DNA from: Setophaga petechia
Lineage: Eukaryota; Chordata; Aves; Passeriformes; Parulidae
Assembly (NCBI GenBank): GCA_024362935.1
Contig: JANCRA010000120.1
Span: forward strand, 193,501-257,500
Length of the DNA: 64,000 nt
Direction: 5' to 3'
Part shown: piece by piece, positions 33,901 through 46,942 of the stretch
Layout: each line of letters opens with the position of its first letter
Position numbering within the stretch: the first letter of the stretch is position 1
The notes under the pieces: model-generated
Told to the model about the DNA's origin: nothing
Seen by the model: only the letters and a program-made list of their open reading frames with translations
The model's database searches: none
Translations under genes and position numbers: made by a program

Positions 33901-34628
33901 AGTGAAAAAGCTATTTGCTTAGATGCAGGTGTCAAGAAACCCTTACTGCAGTGCAGTGACAAGTTAATTGGTACACAGCACTGGGATTGTGCTAGCAGCT
34001 CTCAAAGTGATAGAAAACAGTACTTTCCCACTCTCTTGCCTTTCCCTTCACATTAATACTTGAAAGGAAGGCGTCTTAGACAACTTTCTTTTTCTTGCTG
34101 CAAAACACACTGCAGCCCTCTGTGCAACTTCTAGAACACGATAGGTAATGTTTAGTGAGCAAGAAGGTTTTCTCCTTGCTAGACAGAGTGATAAAGCTAT
34201 TTGCTTAGATGTAGGTGACAAGAAACACTTACTGCAGTGCACTGAAAAGCTAACTGCTACACAGCACTGCGATTGTGTTAGCAGCCTGCAAAGTGCTAGA
34301 AAACAGTACTTTCCCACTCTCTCGCCTTTCCATTCACATTAATACTTGAAAGGAAGGCGTCTTAGACAACTTTCTTTTTCTTGTTAGAGAACACTCTGAA
34401 GCCCTCTGTTCAACATCTACAACACGATGGAAGTTGTTTAGTGAGCAGGAAGGTTTTCTCCTTGCGAGACATAGTGAAAAAGCTATTTGCTTAGATGTAG
34501 GTGACAAGAAACACGTACTGCAGTGCAGTGACAAGTCAATTGGTACACAGCACTGGGATTGTGTTAGCAGCTCTCAAAGTGATAGAAAACAGTACTTTCC
34601 CACTCTCTTGCCTTTCCCTTCGCATTAA
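30914..34628 (+). repeat. Canonical array segment 6 (13 monomers)
   Basis: Class order is A' A'' B C A D A D D A'' D B F. The first seven monomers follow the third segmental copy. Then come four D monomers interleaved with one A'' (32914, 33200, 33771 and neighbours), where GTGAGCCGGAAGG and GATGCAGGTGACAAG are shared variants. The segment ends with a B monomer containing TCTCGCCTTTCCATTC and the first F monomer (34343; TTGTTAGAGAACACTCTG, CTGTTCAACATC). Confidence 0.95.
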
Positions 34629-36215
34629 TACTTGAAAGGAAGGCGTCTTAGACAACTTTCTTTTTCTTGCTGCAAAACATTCTGCAGCCCTCTGTGCAAC
34701 CTGTACAGCACGATGGAAGTTGTTTAATGAGCAGGAATATTTTCTCCTAGTGAGAGATAGTGAAAAAGCTTTTTGCTTAGATGTAGGTTACCACAGGCAG
34801 TTACTGCAGTGCACTGCAAAGCTAATAGATGCACAACACTGGGATTGTGTGCCCAGCTTGCAAAGTGATAGGAAACAGTACCTTTCCACTCTTCCTGCTT
34901 TTTCCATGCACATTACTATTCGAATGGAAAGAATTTTAGACAACTTTCTTTGGCTTCTTGCAAAACACTCTGCACACCTGCCTGCAATCTCTAGAAGTCG
35001 ATGGGAGATATTTTCTGAACTGGCTCAGTTTCTCTTTGCAAGACATGGGGAAAAAGCAATTTGCTTAGATGCAGGTGAAAAGAGGCACCTACTACAGTGC
35101 ACTGCAAGCTAATTGCTGCACAACACGCAGATTGTGTAAGCAGGTTGCAAACTGATAGAAAACAGTACCTCTCCCTTCTCCTGCCTTTTCTATTCACATT
35201 TCTATTTGAATGCAAGGCGTTTTAGACAACTTTCTTTTGCTTCTTGCAAAACACTCTGCACACCTGCCTGCAATCTCTAGAACTCGATGGGAGATGTTTT
35301 CTGAACTGGCTCAGTTTCTCCTTGCGAGACATGGGGAAAAAGCAATTTGCTTAGATGCAGGTGAAAAGAGGCACCTACTACAGTGCACTGAAAAACTAAT
35401 TGCTGCACAACTCTGGGATTGTGTAAGCAGCTTACAAACAGATAGAAAACAGCACCTTTCCACTCTCCTGCCTTTTCCATTCGCATTACTATTCGAATGG
35501 CAGCAGTTTTGGACAACTTTCTTTTGCTTCTTGCAAAACACTCTGCACACCTCCGTGCAACTTCTAGAAAAAATGAGAGTTGTTTTCTGAACTGGTACAG
35601 TTTCTCCTGAAGAGATATAATGCAAACGCTATTGGCTTAGATGTAGTAACAATAGGCAATTATTACAGTGCACTGCAAAGTCAATCGTAGTAGAACACTG
35701 GGATTGTGTGTCCAGCTTGCAAACTGGTAGAAAACAGTATCTATCCACTCTCCTGCATTTTCCCTTTCCAGGAACATTCGAATTGATGGTTTTTTTGGAC
35801 AAGTTACTTTTTCTTGTTGCAAAACACGCTGCAGAGCTGCCTGCAACCTCTAGAGCACGATGGGAGGTTTTTTGTGAACAGACACAGTTTCTCCTGGCGA
35901 GACATAATGAAAAAGCTTTTTGCTAAGGTGTAGCCGGCAGGAGACGCTAAAGACCAGGAGACGGAGCACTGTGCCTTTAAGCGCCGCTTCCGGGTGTCTG
36001 TCGGCCGTAGCTGTTCTCCGGAGCACGCCGCGATCGGCGTAACGACACCAGATTCTTCGCGCCAAGAAGCGTCTTCTCCTTCTCCAAGAAACAGAGACTG
36101 CAGCAGCTTCTGAACGGCGAACTACGAAGCGGCACAAAACTGGGATTGGGTAAGCAGCTTTCAAAGTGATAGAAAACAGTACTTTCCCACTCTCTTGCCT
36201 TTCCCTTCACATTAA
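34629..36215 (+). repeat. Divergent block 6
   Basis: Full length, preceded by an F monomer. Diagnostic differences: GAGCAGGAATATTTTC in unit 1 (shared with block 1), GCTTAGATGCAGG in unit 2 (others ATATAGG), and in unit 5 AAACACGCTGCAGAGC with CTGCAACCTCTAG. The 126-codon frame is at 35210-35590. Confidence 0.95.
35934..36133 (+). promoter_or_regulatory. CpG-dense module, copy 6 (most diverged)
   Basis: At least four substitutions separate this copy from the others: GTGTCTGTCGGCCG, CTTCTCCAAGAAACAG, GACTGCAGCAGC and GAACTACGAAGCGG. Two CpG are lost (CCGGG to CCAAG, GCGGC to GCAGC) and one is gained (CTACGAAG). The ETS-like GCTTCCGG, the E2F-like site, the hairpin and GGGTAAGC are all retained. 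These four features therefore survive in the most variable copy, though the sample is too small to argue constraint. Confidence 0.45.
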
Positions 36216-39200
36216 TACTTGAAAGGAAGGCGTCTTAGACAACTTTCTTTTACTTTTTGCAAAACACACTGCAGTCCTCTGTGCAACTTCTAGAGCACGA
36301 TAGGAGCTGTTTAGTGAGAGGAAGGTTTTCTCCTGGCGAGACAGAGTGAAAAAGCTATTTGATCAGATGTAGGTGACAAGAAACACTTACTGCAGTGCAC
36401 TGAAAAGCTTCCTGCTACACAGCACTGCGATTGTGTTAGCAGCCTGCAAAGTGCTAGAAAACAATACTTTCCCACTCTCTTGCCTTTCCCTTCACATTAA
36501 TACTTGAAAGGAAGGCGTCTTAGACAACTTTCTTTTACATTTTGCAAAACACACTGCAGCCGTCTGTGCAACTTCTACAACACGATGGAAGTTGTTTAGT
36601 GAGCAGGAACGTTTTCCCCTTGCGAGACAAAGTGAAAAAGCTATTTGCTCAGATGTAGTTATCAAGAAACACTTACTGCCATGCACTGACAAGCTAATTG
36701 CTACACAGCACTGGGATTGTGTTAGCAGCTTGCAAAGTGCTAGAAAACAGTACTTTCCCACTCTCTTGCCTTTCCCTTCACATTAATACTTGAAAGGAAG
36801 GCGTCTTAGACAACTTTCTTTTTCTTGCTGCAAAACACACTGCAGCCCTCTGTGCAACTTCTACAACACGATAGGAAATGTTTAGTGAGCAGGAAGGTTT
36901 TCTCCTTGCGAGACATAGTGAAAAAGCTTTTTGCTTAGATATAGGTGACAAGAAACACTTACTGCAGTGCACTGAACAGCTAATTGCAACACAAAACTGC
37001 GATTGTGTCAGCAGCTTGCAAAGTGCTAGAAAACAGTACTTTCCCACTCTCTTGCCTTTCCCTTCACATTAATACTTGAAAGGAAGGCGTCTTAGACAAC
37101 TTTCTTTTTCTTGCTGCAAAACACACTGCAGCCCTCTGTGCAACTTCTAGAACACGATGGAAGTTGTTTAGTGAGCAGGAACGTTTTCCCCTTGCGAGAC
37201 AAAGTGAAAAAGCTATTTGCTCAGATGTAGGTATCAAGAAACACTTACTGCCGTGCACTGACAAGCTAATTGCTACACAGCACTGCGATTGTGTTAGCAG
37301 CTTGCAAAGTGCTAGAAAACAGTACTTTCCCACTCTCTTGCCTTTCCCTTCACATTAATACTTGAAAGGAAGGCGACATAGACAACTTTCTTTTTCTTGT
37401 TACAGAACACACTGCAGCCCTCTGTGCAACTTCTAGAACACGATAGGAAATGTTTAGTGAGCAAGAAGGTTTTCTCCTTGCGAGACAGAGTGAAAAAGCT
37501 ATTTGCTAAGATGTAGGTGACAAGAAACACTTACTGCAGTGCACTGACAAGCTAACTGCTACACAGCACTGCGATTGTGTTAGCAGCCTGCAAAGTGGTA
37601 GAAAACTACTTTCCCACTCTCTTGCCTTTCCCTTCACATTAATACTTGAAAGGAAGGCATCTTAGACAACTTTCTTTTTCTTGTGTCAAAAAACTCTGCA
37701 GCCCTCTCTGCAACATCTACAACACGATGGAAGTTGTTTAGTGAGCAGGAAGGTTTTCTCCTTGCGAGACATAGTGAAAAAGCTTTTTGCTTAGATGTAG
37801 GTGACAAGAAACACTTACTGCAGTGCACTGAACAGCTAACTGCTACACAGAACTGGGATTGTGTTAGCAGCTTGCAAAGTGCTAGAAAACAGTACTTTCC
37901 CACTCTCTTGCCTTTCCCTTCACATTAATACTTGAAAGGAAGGCGTCTTAGACAACTTTCTTTTTCTTGCTGCAAAACACACTGCAGCCCTCTGTGCAAC
38001 TTCTAGAACACGATAGGAAATGTTTAGTGAGCAGGAAGGTTTTCTCCTTGCGAGACATAGTGAAAAAGCTTTTTGCTTAGATATAGGTGACAAGAAACAC
38101 TTTCTGCAGTGCACTGAACAGCTAATTGCTACACAGAACTGCGATTGTGTTAGCAGCTTGCAAAGTGCTAGAAAACAGTACTTTCCCACTCTCTTGCCTT
38201 TCCCTTCACATTAATACTTGAAAGGAAGGCGTCTTAGACAACTTTCTTTTTCTTGCTGCAAAACACACTGCAGCCCTCTGTGCAACTTCTAGAACACGAT
38301 AGGAAATGTTTAGTGAGCAGGAAGGTTTTCTCCTTGCGAGACATAGTGAAAAAGCTTTTTGCTTAGATGTAGGTGACAAGAAACACTTACTGCAGTGCAC
38401 TGAACAGCTAACTGCTACACAGCACTAGGATTGTGTTAGCAGCTTGCAAAGTGCTAGAAAACAGTACTTTCCCACTCTCTTGCCTTTCCCTTCACATTAA
38501 TACTTGAAAGGAAGGCGTCTTAGACAACTTTCTTTTACATTTTGCAAAACACACTGCAGCCCTCTGTGCAACTTCTACAACACGATGGAAGTTGTTTAGT
38601 GAGCAGCAACGTTTTCCCCTTGCGAGACAAAGGGAAAAAGCTATTTGCTCAGATGTAGTTATCAAGAAACACTTACTGCCGTGCACTGACAAGCCAAATG
38701 CTACACAGCACTGGGATTGTGTTAGCAGCTTGCAAAGTGCTAGAAAACAGTACTTTCCCACTCTCTTGCCTTTCCCTTCACATTAATACTTGAAAGGAAG
38801 GCGTCTTAGACAACTTTCTTTTTCTTGCTGCAAAACACACTGCAGCCCTCTGTGCAACTTCTACAACACGATAGGAGATGTTTAGTGAGCAAGAAGGTTT
38901 TCTCCTTGCGAGACAGAGTGAAAAAGCTATTTGCTTAGATGTAGGTGACAAGAAACACTTACTGCAGTGCACTGAAAAGCTAACTGCTACACAGCACTGC
39001 GATTGTGTTAGCAGCCTGCAAAGTGGTAGAAGACTACTTTCCCACTCTCTTGCCTTTCCCTTCACATTAATACTTGAAAGGAAGGCATCTTAGACAACTT
39101 TCTTTTTCTTGCGTCAAAAAACTCTGCAGCCCTCTCTGCAACATCTGCAACACGATGGAAGTTGTTTAGTGAGCAGGAAGGTTTTCTCCTTGCGAGACAT

Positions 39201-42200
39201 AGTGAAAAAGCTCTTTGCTTAGATATAGGTGACAAGAAACACTTTCTGCAGTGCACTGAACAGCTAATTGCTACACAGAACTGGGATTGTGTTAGCAGCT
39301 TGCAAAGTGCTAGAAAACAGTACTTTCCCACTCTCTTGCCTTTCCCTTCACATTAATACTTGAAAGGAAGGCGTCTTAGACAACTTTCTTTTTCTTGCTG
39401 CAAAACACACTGCAGCCCTCTGTGCAACTTCTAGAACACGATAGGAAATGTTTAGTGAGCAGGAAGGTTTTCTCCTTGCGAGACATAGTGAAAAAGCTTT
39501 TTGCTTAGATGTAGGTGACAAGAAACACTTACTGCAGTGCACTGAACAGCTAACTGCTACACAGCACTAGGATTGTGTTAGCAGCTTGCAAAGTGCTAGA
39601 AAACAGTACTTTCCCACTCTCTTGCCTTTCCCTTCACATTAATACTTGAAAGGAAGGCGTCTTAGACAACTTTCTTTTACATTTTGCAAAACACACTGCA
39701 GCCGTCTGTGCAACTTCTACAACACGATGGAAGTTGTTTAGTGAGCAGGAACGTTTTCCCCTTGCGAGACAAATGGAAAAAGCTATTTGCTCAGATGTAG
39801 TTATCAAGAAACACTTACTGCCGTGCACTGACAAGCTAATTGCTACACAGCACTGGGATTGTGTTAGCAGCTTGCAAAGTGCTAGAAAACAGTACTTTCC
39901 CACTCTCTTGCCTTTCCCTTCACATTAATACTTGAAAGGAAGGCGTCTTAGACAACTTTCTTTTTCTTGCTGCAAAACACACTGCAGCCCTCTGTGCAAC
40001 TTCTACAACACGATAGGAGATGTTTAGTGAGCAAGAAGGTTTTCTCCTTGCGAGACAGAGTGAAAAAGCTATTTGCTTAGATTTAGGTGACAAGAAACAC
40101 TTACTGCAGTGCACTGAAAAGCTAACTGCTACACAGCACTGCGATTGTGTTAGCAGCCTGCAAAGTGGTAGAAGACTACTTTCCCACTCTCTTGCCTTTC
40201 CCTTCACATTAATACTTGAAAGGAAGGCATCTTAGACAACTTTCTTTTTCTTGTGTCAAAAAACTCTGCAGCCCTCTCTGCAACATCTGCAACACGATGG
40301 AAGTTGTTTAGTGAGCAGGAAGGTTTTCTCCTTGCGAGACATAGTGAAAAAGCTTTTTGCTTAGATGTAGGTGACAAGAAACACTTACTGCAGTGCACTG
40401 ACAAGCTAACTGCTACACAGCACTAGGATTCTGTTAGCAGCTTGCAAAGTGCTAGAAAACAGTACTTTCCCACTCTCTTGCCTTTCCCTTCACATTAATA
40501 CTTGAAAGGAAGGCGTCTTAGACAACTTTATTTACATTTTGCAAAACACAGTGCAGCCCTCTGTGCAACTTCTAGAACACGATAGGAAATGTTTAATGAG
40601 CGGAAAGGTTTTCTCCTTGCGAGACATAGTGAAAAAGCTATTTGCTCAGATGTAGTTATCAAGAAACACTTACTGCCGTGCACTGACAAGCTAATTGCTA
40701 CACAGCACTGGGATTGTGTTAGCAGCTTGCAAAGTGCGAGGAAACAGTACTTTCCCACTCTCTTGCTTTCCCTTCACATTAATACTTGAAAGGAAGGCGT
40801 CTTAGACAACTTTCTTTTACATTTTGCAAAACACACTGCAGCCCTCTGTGCAACTTCTACAACACGATGGAAGTTGTTTAGTGAGCAGCAACGTTTTCCC
40901 CTTGCGAGACAAACTGAAAAAGCTATTTGCTCAGATGTGGTTATCAAGAAACAGTTACTGCCGTGCACTGAACAGCTAATTGCTACACAGAACTGGGATT
41001 GTGTTAGCAGCTTGCAAAGTGCTAGAAAACAGTACTTTCCCACTCTCTTGCTTTCCCTTCACATTAATACTTGAAAGGAAGGCGTCTTAGACAACTTTCT
41101 TTTACATTTTGCAAAACACACTGCAGCCCTCTGTGCAACTTCTACAACACGATGGAAGTTGTTTAGTGAGCAGCAGCGTTTTCCCCTTGCGAGACAAAGT
41201 GAAAAAGCTATTTGCTCAGATGTAGGTATCAAGAAACACTTACTGCCGTGCACTGACAAGCTAACTGCTACACAGCACTGCGATTGTGTTAGCAGCCTGC
41301 AAAGTGCTAGAAAACAGTACTTTCCCACTCTCTTGCCTTTCCCTTCACATTAATACTTGAAAGGAAGGCGTCTTAGACAACTTTCTTTTACACTTTGCAA
41401 AGCACACTGCAGCCGTCTGTGCAACTTCTACAACACGATGGAAGTTGTTTAGTGAGCAGCAACGTTTTCCCCTTGCGAGACCAAGTGAAAAAGCTATTTG
41501 CTTAGATGTAGGTATCAAGAAACACTTACTGCCGTGCACTGACAAGCTAAATGCTACACAGCACTGCGATTGTGTTAGCAGCTTGCAAAGTGCTAGAACA
41601 CAGTACTTTCCCACTCTCTTGCTTTTCCCTTCACATTAATACTTGAAAGGAAGGCGTCTAAGACAACTTTCTTTTTCCTGTTACAGAACACACTGCAGCC
41701 CTCTGTGCAACTTCTACAACACGATGGAAGTTGTTTAGTGACCAGCAACGTTTTCCCCTTGCGAGACAAAGTGAAAAAGCTATTTGCTTAGATGTAGGTG
41801 ACAAGAAACACTTACTGAAGTGCACTGAACAGCTAATTGCTACACAGCACTGCGATTGTGTTAGCAGCTTGCAAAGTGCTAGAAAACAGTACTTTCCCAC
41901 TCTCTTGCCTTTCCCTTCACATTAATACTTGAAAGGAAGGCGTCTTAGACAACTTTGTTTTTCTTGTTACAGAACACACTGCAGCCCTCTGTGCAACTTC
42001 TAGAACACGATAGGAAATGTTTAGTGAGCCGGAAGGTTTTCCCCTTGCGAGACATAGTGAAAAAGCTATTTGCTTAGATGCAGGTGACAAGAAACACTTA
42101 CTGCAGTGCAGTGACAATTTAATTGGTACACAGCACTGCGATTGTGTTAGCAGCCTGCAAAGTGCTAGAAAACAGTACTTTCCCACTCTCTTGCCTTTCC

Positions 42201-45200
42201 CTTCACATTAATACTTGAAAGGAAGGCGTCTTAGACGACTTTATTTACATTTTGCAAAACACACTGCAGCCCTCTGTGCAACTTCTACAACACGATGGAA
42301 GTTGTTTGGTGAGCATGAAGGTTTTCTCCTTGCGAGACATAGTGAAAAAGCTATTTGCTTAGATGTAGGTGACAAGAAACACTTACTGCAGTGCACTGAA
42401 AAGCTAATTGCTACACAGAACTGGGATTGTGTTAGCAGCTTGCAAAGTGCTAGAAAACAGTACTTTCCCACTCTCTTGCCTCTCCCTTCACATTAATACT
42501 TGAAAGGAAGGCGTCTTAGACAACTTTCTTTTTCTTGCTGCAAAACACACTGCAGCCCTCTGTGCAACTTCTAGAACACGATAGGAAATGTTTAATGAGC
42601 GGAAAGGTTTTCTCCTTGCGAGACATAGTGAAAAAGCTATTTGCTCAGATGTAGTTTTCAAGAAACACTTGCTGCCGTGCACTGACAAGCTAATTGCTAC
42701 ACAGCACTGGGATTGTGTTAGCAGCTTGCAAAGTGCTAGAAAACAGTACTTTCCCACTCTCTTGCCTTTCCCTTCACATTAATACATGAAAGGAAGGCAA
42801 CTTAGACAACTTTCTTTTTCTTGTGTCAAAAAACTCTACAGCGTTCTCTGCTACATCTACAACACGATTGAAGTTGTTTAGTGAGCAGGAAGCTTTTCTC
42901 CTTGCGAGACATAGTGAAAAAGCGATTTGCTTAGATGTAGGTGACAAGAAACACTTACTGCAGTGCACTGAAAAGCTAATTGCAACACAGAACTGGGATT
43001 GTGTTAGCAGCTTGCAAAGTGCTAGAAAACAGTACTTTCCCACTCTCTTGCCTTTCCCTTCACATTAATACTTGAAAGGAAGGCGTCTTAGACAACTTTC
43101 TTTTTCTTGCTGCAAAACACACTGCAGCCCTCTGTGCAACTTCTAGAACACGATAGGAAATGTTTAGTGAGCAGGAAGGTTTTCTCCTTGCGAGACATCG
43201 TGATAAAGCTTTTTGCTTAGATATAGCTGACAAGAAACACTTTCTGCAGTGCACTGAACAGCTAATTGCTACACAGAACTGGGATTGTGTTAGCAGCTTG
43301 CAAAGTGCTAGAAAACAGTACTTTGCCACTCTCTTGCCTTTCCCTTCACATTAATAGTTGAAAGGAAGGCGTCTTAGACAACTTTCTTATTCTTGCTGCA
43401 AAACACACTGCAGCCCTCTGTGCAACTTCTAGAACACGATAGGAAATGTTTAGTGAGCAGGAAGGTTTTCTCCTTGCGAGACATAGTGAAAAAGCTTTTT
43501 GCTTAGATGTAGGTGACAAGAAACACTTACTGCAGTGCCCTGAACAGCTAACTGCTACACAGCACTAGGATTGTGTTAGCAGCTTGCAAAGTGCTAGAAA
43601 ACAGTACTTTCCCACTCTCTTGCCTTTCCCTTCACATTAATACTTGAAAGGAAGGCGTCTTAGACAACTTTCTTTTACATTTTGCAAAACACACTGCAGC
43701 CGTCTGTGCAACTTCTACAACACGATGGAAGTTGTTTAGTGAGCAGGAACGTTTTCCCCTTGCGAGACAAAGTGAAAAAGCTATTTGCTCAGATGTAGTT
43801 ATCAAGAAACACTTACTGCCGTGCACTGACAAGCTAATTGCTACACAGCACTGGGATTGTGTTAGCAGCTTGCAAAGTGCTGGAAAACAGTACTTTCCCA
43901 CTCTCTTGCCTTTCCCTTCACATTAATACTTGAAAGGAAGGCGTCTTAGACAACTTTCTTTTTCTTGCTGCAAAACACACTGCAGCCCTCTGTGCAACTT
44001 CTAGAACACGATAGGAAATATTTAGTGAGCAAGAAGGTTTTCTCCTTGCTAGACAGAGTGATAAAGCTATTTGCTTAGATGTAGGTGACAAGAAACACTT
44101 ACTGCAGTGGACTGAAAAGCTAACTGCTACACAGCACTGCGATTGTGTTAGCAGCCTGCAAAGTGCTAGAAAACAGTACTTTCCCACTCTCTTGCCTTTC
44201 CCTTCACATTAATACTTGAAAGGAAGGCGTCTTAGACAACTTTCTATAACATTTTGCAAAACACACTGCAGCCCTCTGTGCAACTTCTACAACACGATGG
44301 AAGTTGTTTAGTGAGCAGCAACGTTTTCCCCTTGCGAGACAAAGTGAAAAAGCTATTTGCTCAGATGTAGGTATCAAGAAACACTTACTGCCGTGCACTG
44401 ACAAGCTAATTGCTACACAGCACTGCGATTGTGTTAGCAGCTTGCAAAGTGCTAGAAAACAGTACTTTCCCACTCTCTTGCCTTTCCCTTCACATTAATA
44501 CTTTAAAGGAAGGCGTCTTAGACAACTTTCTTTCTCTTGTTACAGAACACACTGCAGCCCTCTGTGCAACTTCTAGAACACGATAGGAGATGTTTAGTGA
44601 GCAAGAAGGTTTTCTCCTTGCGAGACATAGTGAAAAAGCTATTTGCTTAGATGTAGGTGACTAGAAACACTTACTGCAGTGCACTGAAAAGCTAACTGCT
44701 ACACAGCACTGCGATTGTGTTAGCAGCTTGCAAAGTGCTAGAAAACAGTACTTTCCCACTCTCTTGCTTTCCCTTCACATTAATACTTGAAAGGAAGGCG
44801 TCTTAGACAACTTTCTTTTACATTTTGCAAAACACACTGCAGCCCTCTGTGCAACTTCTACAACACGATGGAAGTTATTTAGTGAGCAGCAACGTTTTCC
44901 CCTTGCGAGACAAAGTGAAAAATCTATTTGCTCAGATGTAGGTATCAAGAAACCCTTACTGCCTTGCACTGACAAGCTAATTGCTACACAGCACTGCCAT
45001 TCTGTGAGCAGCTTGCAAAGTGCTAGAAAACAGTACTTTCCCACTCTCTTGCCTTGCCCTTCACATTAATACTTGAAAGGAAGGCGTCTTAGACAACTTT
45101 CTTTTTCTTGCTGCAAAACACACTGCAGCCCTCTGTGCAACTTCTACAACACGATAGGAAATGTTTAGTGAGCAGGAAGGTTTTCTCCTTGCGAGACATA

Positions 45201-45641
45201 GTGAAAAAGCTTTTTGCTTAGATGTAGGTGACAAGAAACACTTACTGAAGTGCACTGAACAGCTAATTGCTACACAGAACTGCGATTGTGTTAGCAGCTT
45301 GCAAAGTGCTAGAAAACAGTACTTTCCCACTCTCTTGCCTTTCCCTTCACATTAATACTTGAAAGGAAGGCGTCTTAGACAACTTTCTTTTTCTTGTTAC
45401 AGAACACACTGCAGCCCTCTGTGCAACTTCTAGAACACGATAGGAAATGTTTAGTGATCAGGAAGGTTTTCTCCTTGCGAGACATAGTGAAAAAGCTATT
45501 TGCATAGATGTAGGTGACAAGAAACACGTACTGCAGTGCAGTGACAAGTCAATTGGTACACAGCACTGGGATTGTGTTAGCAGCTCTCAAAGTGATAGAA
45601 AATAGTAGTTTCCCACTCTCTTGCCTTTCCCTTCGCATTAA
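36216..45641 (+). repeat. Canonical array segment 7 (33 monomers, longest block-free run)
   Basis: Class order is A' A B B D C B B A B C B A B C A'' A A A D D A'' B E B B A B A D A B D. At 9.4 kb it is about twice the usual length, so a block may have been lost or two arrays fused. Monomers at 37359, 38787 and 39929 are 284 bp, carrying a TAGAAAACTACTTTCCC or TAGAAGACTACTTTCCC deletion; in each case the next monomer is class C. One-base-short monomers with TTGCTTTCCCTTC occur at 40499, 40783 and 44499. A 1142-bp tandem duplication lies at about 38.08-40.33 kb. Confidence 0.94.
38080..40330 (+). repeat. 1142-bp four-monomer tandem duplication
   Basis: Monomers B A B C starting at 38215, 38501, 38787 and 39071 recur at 39357, 39643, 39929 and 40213. 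The unit is four monomers minus 2 bp because it includes one 284-bp monomer. Shared markers are the stop-bearing CAGCACTAGGATTG, the deletion GGTAGAAGACTACTTTCCC and CAACATCTGCAACACG. Both ends fall inside monomers, near TTTGCTTAGATATAGG at about 38080 and 39222 in the two copies. Small differences exist in the A monomer (GCAGCAACG against GCAGGAACG). Confidence 0.88.
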
Positions 45642-45918
45642 TACTTGAAAGGAAGGCGTCTTAGACAACTTTCTTTTTCTTGCTGCAAAACATTCTGCAG
45701 CCCTCTGTGCAACCTGTACAGCACGATGGAAGTTGTTTAATGAGCAGGAACATTTTCTCCTAGTGAGAGATAGTGAAAAAGCTTTTTGCTTAGATGTAGG
45801 TTACCACAGGCAGTTACTGCAGTGCACTGCAAAGCTAATAGATGCACAACACTGGGATTGTGTGCCCAGCTTGCAAAGTGATAGGAAACAGTACCTTTCC
45901 ACTCTTCCTGCTTTTTCC

Positions 45919-46317
45919 ATGCACATTACTCTTCGAATGGAAAGAATTTTAGACAACTTTCTTTGGCTTCTTGCAAAACACTCTGCACACCTGCCTGCAA
46001 TCTCTAGAACTCGATGGGAGATGTTTTCTGAACTGGCTCAGTTTCTCCTTGCGAGACATGGGGAAAAAGCAATTTGCTTAGATGCAGGTGAAAAGAGGCA
46101 CCTACTACAGTGCACTGAAAAACTAATTGCTGCACAACTCTGGGATTGTGTAAGCAGCTTACAAACAGATAGAAAACAGCACCTTTCCACTCTCCTGCCT
46201 TTTCCATTCGCATTACTATTCGAATGGCAGCAGTTTTGGACAACTTTCTTTTGCTTCTTGCAAAACACTCTGCACACCTCCGTGCAACTTCTAGAAAAAA
46301 TGAGAGTTGTTTTCTGA
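45919..46317 (+). other. 132-codon ATG open frame across the fused units of block 7
   Basis: The longest open frame in the window. Without requiring an ATG it is open from just after TGA near 45649 to the stop at 46315-46317, about 222 sense codons. The first ATG (MHITLRMERILDNF) gives 132 residues. Two 96-codon repeats are read in register: LLVRDSEKAFCLDVG then LLARHGEKAICLDAG, and WDCVPSLQSDRKQYLSTL then WDCVSSLQTDRKQHLSTL. The continuity comes from a recombination event, so it need not be selected. No signal peptide or known domain was recognised; a hydrophobic aromatic tail follows LLPFPFALL. Confidence 0.25.
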
Positions 46318-46660
46318 ACTGGTACAGTTTCTCCTGAAGAGATATAATGCAAACGCTATTGGCTTAGATGTAGTAACAATAGGCAATTATTACACTGCAC
46401 TGCAAAGTCAATCGTAGTAGAACACTGGGATTGTGTGTCCAGCTTGCAAACTGGTAGAAAACAGTATCTATCCACCCTCCTGCATTTTCCCTTTCCAGGA
46501 ACATTCGAATTGATGGCTTTTTTGGACAAGTTACTTTTTCTTGTTGCAAAACACTCTGCAGACCTGCCTGCAAGCTCTAGAGCACGATGGGAGGTTTTTT
46601 GTGAACAGACACAGTTTCTCCTGGCGAGACATAATGAAAAAGCTTTTTGCTAAGGTGTAG

Positions 46661-46860
46661 CCGGCAGGAGACGCTAAAGACCAGGAGACGGAGCACTGTG
46701 CCTTTAAGCGCCGCTTCCGGGTGTCTCTCGGCCGTAGCTGTTCTCCGGAGCACGCCGCGATCGGCGTAACGACACCAGATTCTTCGCGCCAAGAAGCGTC
46801 TTCTCCTTCTCCGGGAAACAGAGACTGCGGCAGCTTCTGAACGGCGAACTAGGAAGCGGC
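46661..46860 (+). promoter_or_regulatory. CpG-dense module, copy 7
   Basis: Matches copy 1. It is followed by GGGATTGGGTAAGC, then by a post-block A' monomer whose GTGAGCAGGAAGG lacks the two-base deletion of most post-block monomers and which has CTGTGACACTTC. Confidence 0.45.
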
Positions 46861-46942
46861 ACAAAACTGGGATTGGGTAAGCAGCTTTCAAAGTGATAGA
46901 AAACAGTACTTTCCCACTCTCTTGCCTTTCCCTTCACATTAA

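Larger units (their letters stand above)
45642..46942 (+). repeat. Divergent block 7, one unit deleted
   Basis: Only 1301 bp, exactly 286 bp shorter than the other blocks. The sequence passes from unit 1 into unit 3: TTTCTTTGGCTTCTTGC (unit 2 start) leads to TCTAGAACTCGATGG (unit 3) instead of TCTAGAAGTCGATGG. Homologous recombination between units 2 and 3 removed one unit and the unit 2 stop, so units 1 and 3 are in one frame 288 bp (96 codons) apart. Unit 1 has CTCTTCGAATGG where others have CTATTCGAATGG. Confidence 0.95.
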
